In this document: in pieces, positions 1-5,654 of the stretch
Layout: each line of letters begins with the position of its first letter
Numbering within the stretch: position 1 is the first letter of the stretch
NCBI GenBank assembly: GCA_003222835.1
Contig: QHXE01000405.1
Coordinates: 1 to 8,246, forward strand
Direction: 5' to 3'
Source of the DNA: Acidobacteriota bacterium
GTDB taxonomy: Bacteria > Acidobacteriota > Blastocatellia > Pyrinomonadales > Pyrinomonadaceae
DNA: 8,246 bases
Notes under the pieces: model-generated
The model's input: only the letters and a program-made list of their open reading frames with translations
Database searches by the model: none
What the model was told of the DNA's origin: nothing
Translations under genes and position numbers: made by a program

Positions 1-2073
1 AAGCAACATCGCAACACCCGCAAAAGAACTGAGCAGCAACATTGGTGTCCGACGAGGCCCCGCCGCTATAGCGACAACGTCATCCAATGTCTTGACGTTG
101 TAAATTAGCATCACCTTATCGATGGCTCTTATCTCGTTGCGGACCGCGCCGGCTAACGCCGTGGGCTCACCGTTGGTCCTTACGACAAGGGAAAGACTGC
201 CCCACCCTGCATCCTGGGCAAAAGGTACGTACATCTGGGATTCCGCTTCGGTGTCGAGAGACACACGTGTGTCGCCGACAACACCGACGATTTCACGATG
301 AAACTTCTCATCGTGCCAAACCCAAATTCTTCGACCAACGGGACTCTCGCCGGGCCAAAGTTTACGAGCCATAGTTTCGTTGACGATGATGACCTTGGGC
401 TTATCGTTCGTGTCGCGCTCAGTAAAGCCACGCCCCGCTTTAAGTGGTATTTGCATCGTGTCGAGGTACGTGGGCGTCACGGAAAGAAAATTGGCATTGC
501 CTGCGGCCTCAGATGTCGCCGGATCCCCTTCCCGCAGATATCCACGGCCGAGATTGAAGGTATCTCCGCGGAGCGGCAACTGTGTAATTGCACCCGCCGA
601 CGCGACTCCGGGCAAGGTGCTGATTCGTTCAACAACCTGCCGGTAGACCTGCGCGCGTGGTTCTCCCTGTTGGTATTTGCCGGATGGAAGCGAGACACGC
701 ATTGTAAGCATGTTTGAAGGATTGAAACCCGGATTCACTTCGCGTAGGCGAATGAAACTCTTGATTAGCAACCCGGCGCCCACAAGCAACATGAATGAAA
801 GTGCAATTTCGGAAACCATCAACGCGCTGCCAATGCGGTTACGTCGAGCCTGAGATCCAGACCGACCACTTTCCTTGAGAGTTTCATTGAGATCGATCTT
901 AGAAGCTTGAATCGCCGGTACTAAGCCAAAAACGACGCCGGTTACGAGGGCGACGGCAAAAGCAAAAGCGAAAACTCTCGCGTCCATACCGATCTCTTCA
1001 AATCGAGGACTATTCGGCGGGCTGATAGAAACGAGGAGTCTGGTTAACCAGACGCTCAGCACAAGTCCCAGTCCTCCGCCCACTACCGAAAGCAGCACAC
1101 TCTCCGTAAGCAGTTGTCGAACGATGCGAGACCTGCTTGCTCCCAGAGCTGTTCGAACGGCGATCTCGCTCTGCCTGTACGTCGCGCGCGCGAGTTGTAA
1201 GTTCGCTATATTTGCACATGCGATCAACAACACAAGCGTGACAGCGCCAAGGAGAATCAATAGGGAAGCACGTAGATTACCGACAAGTCTATCTTGCAGG
1301 TTTGTTAGTTTGACATTCCATCCACGGTTAGATTCAACGTAGCTCCGGGCCAGGTTTTCGTTGATGACGGTCATCTCCGATCGAGCCTGTTCAATATCGA
1401 CACCCGGTTTGAGACGACCAACCACGTTAAGAAAACGATTGAAACGCTTCTCTTTGGCAGGATCTATTGGGAAAGGAAACCAGATTTCGGTTTGAGTCGG
1501 ATAATCGAACCCGGGCGGCATGACGCCAACAATCGTTATGCTGAAGTTACTAACCTGAATCTTCGATCCGATCACGTTGTCGCTTGCGCCGAAGCGTCGT
1601 TGCCAGAGCGCATAACTCACAATCGCGACAGAATCCTTTCCTTCCTTAAACTCGTCAGCCTGAATGAGGCGACCTTTAAATGGTGCGGTACGAAATAGAG
1701 GAAAGAATTCTTCGGTTACACTTGTGCCACGCACCCGCTCGGGTTCATCGTTAGTGACGAGCACTGTTCCCCCTGCGACAAAAGCTGCGATCTGTTCAAA
1801 AGACGAACTCCGGTTTCGCCAATCAGAGAAATCAGGGACTGACGTGGCGCCGCCCTCAGGTATGCCCAAATTAAGATTCGTACCGTCAAGGACGACAATC
1901 CGTTCTGGTTCCGGAAACGACAAGGGACTCAACAACACTGCATCGACGACAGAGAAAATCGCGGTGTTGGCTCCGATACTGAAGGCCAGAGTGGCAACAG
2001 CGACGACAACAAAACCGGGTCGCTTAATCAAACTGCGGATGGCGTAACGGACGTCTTGGAGTAAGGTGTGCAT
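1..2073 (-). CDS. ADOP/MacB-type permease 5, missing its C-terminus at the window edge
   Basis: Reading from ATG 2073, the frame is open for 691 codons to the left edge with no stop. It begins MHTLLQDVRYAIRSLIKRPG and has helix 1 at about 21-45 (LAFSIGANTAIFSVVDAVLL, with FS where the paralogues have LG). Outer domain 1 includes SVPDFSDWR. Helices lie at about 272-292, 318-345 and 367-391, with the coupling segment YRQSEIAVRTALGASRSRIVRQ between the first two. The second copy shows a helix at about 418-440 and outer domain 2 (VTPTYLDTMQIPLKAGRGF, VIIVNETMARKLWPG, EIVGVVGDTRV). The last visible residues, SSFAGVAMLL, open the next helix. About 110-115 residues remain outside, including the second coupling segment. 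AAGAGG at 2081-2086, seven bases upstream, sets the start. Motifs resemble permeases 2 and 3 more than remnant 4. Confidence 0.92.
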   Translation of the reverse strand, partial: MHTLLQDVRYAIRSLIKRPGFVVVAVATLAFSIGANTAIFSVVDAVLLSPLSFPEPERIVVLDGTNLNLGIPEGGATSVPDFSDWRNRSSSFEQIAAFVAGGTVLVTNDEPERVRGTSVTEEFFPLFRTAPFKGRLIQADEFKEGKDSVAIVSYALWQRRFGASDNVIGSKIQVSNFSITIVGVMPPGFDYPTQTEIWFPFPIDPAKEKRFNRFLNVVGRLKPGVDIEQARSEMTVINENLARSYVESNRGWNVKLTNLQDRLVGNLRASLLILLGAVTLVLLIACANIANLQLARATYRQSEIAVRTALGASRSRIVRQLLTESVLLSVVGGGLGLVLSVWLTRLLVSISPPNSPRFEEIGMDARVFAFAFAVALVTGVVFGLVPAIQASKIDLNETLKESGRSGSQARRNRIGSALMVSEIALSFMLLVGAGLLIKSFIRLREVNPGFNPSNMLTMRVSLPSGKYQQGEPRAQVYRQVVERISTLPGVASAGAITQLPLRGDTFNLGRGYLREGDPATSEAAGNANFLSVTPTYLDTMQIPLKAGRGFTERDTNDKPKVIIVNETMARKLWPGESPVGRRIWVWHDEKFHREIVGVVGDTRVSLDTEAESQMYVPFAQDAGWGSLSLVVRTNGEPTALAGAVRNEIRAIDKVMLIYNVKTLDDVVAIAAGPRRTPMLLLSSFAGVAMLL

Positions 2074-2080
2074 GATGAAA

Positions 2081-2086
2081 CCTCTT
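2081..2086 (-). promoter_or_regulatory. Shine-Dalgarno site of permease 5
   Basis: The minus strand reads AAGAGG seven bases before ATG 2073, which fixes the start of permease 5. The site sits just past the heptad repeat, so the deletion that removed most of permease 4 left this ribosome binding site intact. The shifted frame of the remnant stays open to 2028, overlapping the first 46 bases of permease 5. Confidence 0.65.
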
Positions 2087-2092
2087 GATTGG

Positions 2093-2134
2093 GTCTTTGG
2101 TCTTTGGCTTCCGGCCTTTGTGCTTTGCGCTTTA
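2093..2134. repeat. Degenerate heptanucleotide tandem repeat (six units)
   Basis: On the plus strand six consecutive 7-base units can be read: GTCTTTG, GTCTTTG, GCTTCCG, GCCTTTG, TGCTTTG and CGCTTTA. The first two are identical and the others keep a CTTT-like core at the same phase. The array fills the space between the end of permease 4 homology and the start of permease 5, and ends about 20 bases before that start on the minus strand. It resembles the heptad-type short tandem repeats (STRR) described from cyanobacterial intergenic DNA, but I assign it to no named family. Confidence 0.65.
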
Positions 2135-2151
2135 CTCGCCACGCAAAGCGC
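2120..2151. other. Potential hairpin at the 3' end of the permease 4 remnant
   Basis: GCTTTGCG at 2122-2129 is the exact reverse complement of CGCAAAGC at 2142-2149. A G-T pair (2121/2150) and a G-C pair (2120/2151) extend the stem to ten pairs around a 12-base loop. On the minus strand no T run follows, so this is not a convincing intrinsic terminator for the leftward transcript. The left arm is part of the heptad repeat and the right arm is an inverted version of it. Confidence 0.4.
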
Positions 2152-2479
2152 TCGGTTTTATCTCCCGCGCTCAAACCAAAATTGGAGTCGGAGTACGCGA
2201 GCACACCGTCAAACTCTGGACTTGAACCACGCATGGCCTGGTAAAGCGGATAAGAGAAATCAGGATGGAGGCCGCTGCCGGTTGTGCGAGTTGAATCTCT
2301 ACGATTTGTTCGGGATGGCTGACCGGCAAAGTGCGCAACATGACTGAATCCATCACGCTGAACACTTTTGTGTTGGCGCCGATACCCAGCGCGAGCACGA
2401 TCACTGCGACAAGCGCGAAAGCAGGCCGCTTCAGTAGACTTCGAACACCGTAGCGAAAATCTTTCAGCAGTGTGTTCAT
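2135..2479 (-). pseudogene. N-terminal remnant of permease 4 (distinct ADOP subtype), frameshifted and truncated
   Basis: From ATG 2479 the frame reads [19 protein letters not shown], then [15 protein letters not shown] and [20 protein letters not shown], which is a clear ADOP N-terminus with helix 1 at about residues 20-45. Homology leaves this frame near residue 70 and resumes at about 2265 in the frame that reads [13 protein letters not shown], then [18 protein letters not shown] net loss of one base (or gain of two) between about 2285 and 2262 accounts for this. Homology then fades at about 2157-2139 and the sequence turns into heptanucleotide repeats, so only 105-115 of about 800 residues remain. 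The [10 protein letters not shown] motif replaces the SYPNFxDWR of permeases 2 and 3, marking another subtype. A good Shine-Dalgarno, GAGGGAG at 2488-2494, survives eight bases upstream. The unshifted frame would give a 102-residue product ending at 2171, and function is unlikely. Confidence 0.85.
2265..2285 (-). other. Frameshift site in the permease 4 remnant
   Basis: The recognisable protein sequence switches frame here, from [11 protein letters not shown] (frame of ATG 2479) to [10 protein letters not shown]. The local sequence is GC-rich with no homopolymer run or slippery heptamer, so a small indel in a gene already freed from selection is the likely cause. The exact base cannot be placed. 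Confidence 0.65.
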
Positions 2480-2493
2480 GCCTCTTTCTCCCT

Positions 2494-2505
2494 CTTTGGT
2501 CTTGG
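2494..2505. repeat. Second short copy of the CTTTGGTCTT element
   Basis: The gap between permease 3 and the permease 4 remnant carries CTTTGGTCTTGG, which shares the 10-mer CTTTGGTCTT in the same orientation with 2095-2104 in the heptad repeat. The remnant is therefore bracketed by related short sequences. Ten bases of simple composition could match by chance, so the link is tentative. Confidence 0.35.
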
Positions 2506-2521
2506 TACTACGTCCTCGCTG

Positions 2522-4945
2522 TCACTCATACCGCAAGGCCACCAGCGGATCGACTTTCGTAGCCCGCCGCCCTGGGACGTAACAAGCCACCAGCGCTACA
2601 CCCGTTAGTAAGATCGCGATAGTAACGAACGTTGCCGGATCGGTTGGGGCGACCCCGAAGAGCATGGTCCTCATCAAACGCGTCAGACTAACAGCGCCGA
2701 TCAAGCCAAGCGCAACGCCAATCAAGACGAGCACCATTCCACGTCCAATCACCAGTCTGAAAACGTCTCGCCGCTGCGCTCCGATGGCCATGCGAATACC
2801 GATCTCGTGCGTGCGCTGAGTGACGGTGTAACTCATCACTCCGTAGATGCCGACAGCGGCAAGGATCAAGGCCAGCGAGGCAAGAACCGCGAGCAGCGCC
2901 ATCGAAAGTCTTTGCGTGCCGAGCGATTGGTCCAGGGTCTTCTCCATTGTGCTCACGTTGAAGACGGGTTGATTCGGATCGAGCGTCTGGACTTCGCGGC
3001 GTACGGCGGCGACCACGCTCAAGGGGTCCGTCGTCGTGCGGACGATGAGGTTCGCGCGCGAGGCCAGGAACGGAAACGCGTCGTCGGGAGCTTGGTTGAA
3101 CGGAAAATAGAGTTGTGGTTGAACGCGCTCAATAGCGTCGAGCCCGAAGTGTTTGACGTGCGCGACGACACCGACGATTTCAACGTCCGGATTGTCTTTG
3201 CCATCGCCCGCGATGTAATGCCCAAGGGGTTCTTCGTTGGGAAATTGCTGGCGCGCAAAAGTTTCGTCAATCACGGCGACCCTCGGGCTGTGTTGCGTGT
3301 CTTGCATGGTGAAAAACCTGCCTTTGATGAGGCGGATGCCCATGGCTTGCAGATAATCGGGACTCGTGATGTAGAGCATTGTCTGCGGTTGTTTGCCTGG
3401 TTCGGGTTTTGGACGTCCCACGATGGCGAATGAAGTGTCGGCGGTCCCGCCGAGTGGTATTCCATTTGAAAATGCCGCCGACTCGACGCCCGGCAATGAC
3501 TTGATTCGTCCATTTAAGTCGTTGAAGAAGTTGAGGACTTTCGCGCCTTCATCCTGCTTCGCGTTAAGCGCCAGTTGCATCGTCAGCAAGTTCCGCGGCT
3601 TGAAGCCCGGATCAGTGTCCAGGATATGCACGAAGCTCCTGACCAGCAGTCCGGCGCCGACTAAGAGCACGAGCGAAAGCGCGACCTCGGAGACAACCAG
3701 CGTGCTGCGCAACCATGCGCTCCGCCCGCCGGGGCCCGAACCACGCCCCCCTTCTTTGAGCGTGTCGTGCAAATCGGCCTTGGCGGCTGCGAGGGCCGGC
3801 GCCAAACCAAAAACTATGCCGGTTACGAGCGAAACGAGCAGCGTGAAGATCAGGACGTTACCGTCTAATTTGATCACCGACGTAGTTGGCAAGATGTCAA
3901 CGCTCGTAGAGCGAAGCAGATCAATACCCCAGACCGCCAGGAGCAATCCGATCATGCCGCCCAGCAAGGCGAGCAATACACTCTCGGTGAGTAGTTGGCG
4001 GATAATGCGCAGACGTCCCGCGCCGAGCGCCGCCCGAATCGCCATCTCTTTCTGTCTCGCCGCCGCTCGCGCCAGCAGTAAGTTGGCGACGTTGGCACAG
4101 CCGATGGCCAACACAAAGCCGACCGCGCCGAGCAATATGAGTAATGGCCGGCGCACGTCGCCGACGAATGCTTCCTGCAGCGGCGTAAGCGTGGCGCTGT
4201 TTCCCTTCATGCCATACTGCACGCCGATGCGCTGGGCCATCGCAATCAATTCGCCGCGCGCTGTCTCAACCGTCACGCCTGGCTTCAAACGCGCAATCGC
4301 GTAGATGCCGGGATGATTGCCGCGCTCTTTCATTTCGTCGGCGCGCAGTCCGATGGGCACGAACACGTCGGTTGGCGTGCCGAAGGCATAACTTGCAGGC
4401 AGCACCCCGATGACCGTGTAGCTCGCGCCGCTCAGAGTTACTTGTTTGTTGATGATGGCAGAGTCTGAACCGAAGCGACGGTCCCACAAGCCATGACTTA
4501 TGATGCAGACGGGATTGGCGCCTGGGCGGTCCTCTTCCGCAGCGAAGCTGCGCCCCAGGGCCGGACTGACGCCGAGCACGTTGAAGAACTCCGCCGACAC
4601 TCCTCTTCCCGCCAGACGTTCCGGCGCATCCGTGCCTGTCAGATTGAGGCTGCGAAACTGCATTGCGGCGATCCCGGAAAAGACTTTGTTCTGCTCGCGC
4701 CAATCGAGGAAGTTCGGATACGAGATGGACATCTGCGGCACATTCGGGCTGTCTTCCGAGAGCCGCACGAGTTTGTCGGGGTCTGCGTAAGGTAGCGGTC
4801 GCAAGAGCGCCGCGTTGACGACCGAGAAGATAGCTGCGTTCGCGCCAATTCCCAGTGCCAGCACCACTACCACAATCGCGGTCACGCTCAAATTCTTGCC
4901 CATCATTCGCACCGCGTATCTTATGTCTTGCCAAAGTATGTTCAT
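2522..4945 (-). CDS. ADOP/MacB-type permease 3, complete (807 aa)
   Basis: This is the only complete permease in the window and a good reference for the others. The predicted inner-membrane protein has a short basic cytoplasmic leader (1-19), helix 1 at about 21-45 ([17 protein letters not shown]), outer domain 1 at about 50-265 (SYPNFLDWR at 75-83), and helices at about 268-291, 318-342 and 364-386. The coupling segment RQKEMAIRAALGAGRLRIIRQ lies at 298-317. The second copy has a helix at about 413-437, outer domain 2 at about 440-680 (RVAVIDETFARQQFP), and helices at about 683-707, 735-758 and 770-792. Its coupling segment RTHEIGIRMAIGAQRRDVF is at 711-729, and the tail is RRATKVDPLVALRYE. 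There is no Walker A or signature motif, so any energy must come from a separate ATPase, as in MacB or LolCDE systems. The ATG at 4945 is supported by Shine-Dalgarno sequences and by alignment with its paralogues. The substrate is unknown. Confidence 0.93.
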   Translation of the reverse strand: MNILWQDIRYAVRMMGKNLSVTAIVVVVLALGIGANAAIFSVVNAALLRPLPYADPDKLVRLSEDSPNVPQMSISYPNFLDWREQNKVFSGIAAMQFRSLNLTGTDAPERLAGRGVSAEFFNVLGVSPALGRSFAAEEDRPGANPVCIISHGLWDRRFGSDSAIINKQVTLSGASYTVIGVLPASYAFGTPTDVFVPIGLRADEMKERGNHPGIYAIARLKPGVTVETARGELIAMAQRIGVQYGMKGNSATLTPLQEAFVGDVRRPLLILLGAVGFVLAIGCANVANLLLARAAARQKEMAIRAALGAGRLRIIRQLLTESVLLALLGGMIGLLLAVWGIDLLRSTSVDILPTTSVIKLDGNVLIFTLLVSLVTGIVFGLAPALAAAKADLHDTLKEGGRGSGPGGRSAWLRSTLVVSEVALSLVLLVGAGLLVRSFVHILDTDPGFKPRNLLTMQLALNAKQDEGAKVLNFFNDLNGRIKSLPGVESAAFSNGIPLGGTADTSFAIVGRPKPEPGKQPQTMLYITSPDYLQAMGIRLIKGRFFTMQDTQHSPRVAVIDETFARQQFPNEEPLGHYIAGDGKDNPDVEIVGVVAHVKHFGLDAIERVQPQLYFPFNQAPDDAFPFLASRANLIVRTTTDPLSVVAAVRREVQTLDPNQPVFNVSTMEKTLDQSLGTQRLSMALLAVLASLALILAAVGIYGVMSYTVTQRTHEIGIRMAIGAQRRDVFRLVIGRGMVLVLIGVALGLIGAVSLTRLMRTMLFGVAPTDPATFVTIAILLTGVALVACYVPGRRATKVDPLVALRYE
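2542..2560. repeat. 3'-end conserved segment, shorter copy in permease 3
   Basis: These 19 bases are identical to 4994-5012 in permease 2, within the codons of the shared C-terminal signature. The match ends just beyond, at 2561, so this copy is more diverged than the pair in permeases 1 and 2. Confidence 0.6.
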
Positions 4946-4950
4946 CGATT

Positions 4951-4961
4951 CACCTCACCTC
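4951..4961 (-). promoter_or_regulatory. Doubled Shine-Dalgarno site of permease 3
   Basis: On the minus strand the gap before ATG 4945 reads GAGGTGAGGTG, two overlapping Shine-Dalgarno-like cores. The nearer GAGGTG is five bases from the start and the farther GAGGT is eleven. The site lies in the 28-base gap after the permease 2 stop, supports the 4945 start, and suggests that this gene is translated independently of its damaged upstream neighbour. Confidence 0.7.
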
Positions 4962-4973
4962 TTTTTCAGATCA

Positions 4974-5654
4974 TCACTCATACCTGAGCGCCACCAGCGG
5001 ATCGACTTTCGTCGCGCGGCGGGCAGGGATGCAACACGCGATCAGCGCGACAAGAATCAGACTCACGGAGACAGTCGCAAGCGTCAGCGCATCGGTTGGC
5101 GTCACTCCGAAGAGAAAACTCGCCATCAATCGTGTGAGTCCGATGGCTCCCGCCAGTCCGAGGGCCACACCAAGGAGCACCGGCCCCATTCCGTTCCTCA
5201 CGATCAGCTTCAGCACATCCGCTGCGCGCGCGCCCAGCGCCATGCGAATGCCGATTTCGCGCGTCCGTTGCGTGACTGCATAACTCATCACCCCGTAGAT
5301 GCCGGCCACCGCCAGAATCAAAGCGACGACGGCAAAAACTCCCAGTAGCGAGGTGCGAAAGCGCGGCGCGGCGACCGCTTCTGACATCACGCTCTCAAGT
5401 GTTCTGATGCTATGGACCAGTTGGTTTTTGTCGAGCGCTTGCACCTCGCGGCGCACGGCGGCCACAACGCTCTCAGGTTTGTTCGTCGCCCGGATCATCA
5501 GCGCCATCGAGGATTGGGGTTGTTGAGCGAAGGGCATATACATTTCCGCGACGGGACTGCTAGTCAGATCCTGCGCGCGAGGTTTGGTATCTTTGACTAT
5601 TCCGACAATCGTGGCCCAATCTTCTTCCTTCGGATTCTTGTCATTCAACGTCAT
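4974..5654 (-). CDS. C-terminal fragment of permease 2 (226 codons from ATG 5654)
   Basis: This is the second reading frame of the broken permease 2. Family homology begins upstream of the ATG, at about 5723, which shows the piece was once internal to a longer protein. It contains the end of the second outer domain (EDWATIVGIVKDTKP), helix at about 101-125, the coupling segment RTREIGIRMALGARAADVL, two helices at about 152-178 and 188-212, and the tail RRATKVDPLVALRYE. The ATG overlaps the stop of the upstream frame as ATGA, so reinitiation is conceivable. I see no good Shine-Dalgarno sequence before it, and the helix that normally opens this half belongs to the other fragment. The TGA stop is 28 bases before permease 3. 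Independent function is doubtful. Confidence 0.72.
   Translation of the reverse strand: MTLNDKNPKEEDWATIVGIVKDTKPRAQDLTSSPVAEMYMPFAQQPQSSMALMIRATNKPESVVAAVRREVQALDKNQLVHSIRTLESVMSEAVAAPRFRTSLLGVFAVVALILAVAGIYGVMSYAVTQRTREIGIRMALGARAADVLKLIVRNGMGPVLLGVALGLAGAIGLTRLMASFLFGVTPTDALTLATVSVSLILVALIACCIPARRATKVDPLVALRYE
4996..5021. repeat. 3'-end conserved segment, copy in permease 2
   Basis: These 26 bases are identical to 7377-7402 in permease 1. They encode part of the C-terminal RRATKVDPL signature. Its first 17 bases, preceded by CC (4994-5012), are also identical to 2542-2560 in permease 3. Identity at synonymous positions goes beyond what the protein motif requires and suggests recent duplication or gene conversion. 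Confidence 0.7.

Noticed and set aside
1716..1898. 60-codon minus-strand frame within permease 5
   Set aside because: The long uninterrupted frame from 2073 carries the recognisable permease sequence across this region, so this is a shadow.
2130..2160. Intrinsic terminator between the permease 4 remnant and permease 5
   Set aside because: The hairpin exists, but no T tract follows it on the minus strand, and permease 5 begins about 50 bases further on.
2066..2347. 93-codon plus-strand frame covering the heptad repeat
   Set aside because: Its content comes from the repeat and from antisense remnant sequence. No Shine-Dalgarno or family similarity is visible.
2807..3433. 208-codon plus-strand frame
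   Set aside because: It is antisense to the second half of permease 3, with no plausible start context or known motif.
3393..4304. 303-codon open frame on the plus strand
   Set aside because: It lies wholly antisense to complete permease 3, is rich in Ser, Pro, Ala and Arg, and has no recognisable domain. It is a shadow of the permease codons.
4266..4934. 222-codon minus-strand frame overlapping permease 3
   Set aside because: It is an out-of-frame reading of permease 3, Arg-rich and without homology; the 4945 frame carries the family sequence.
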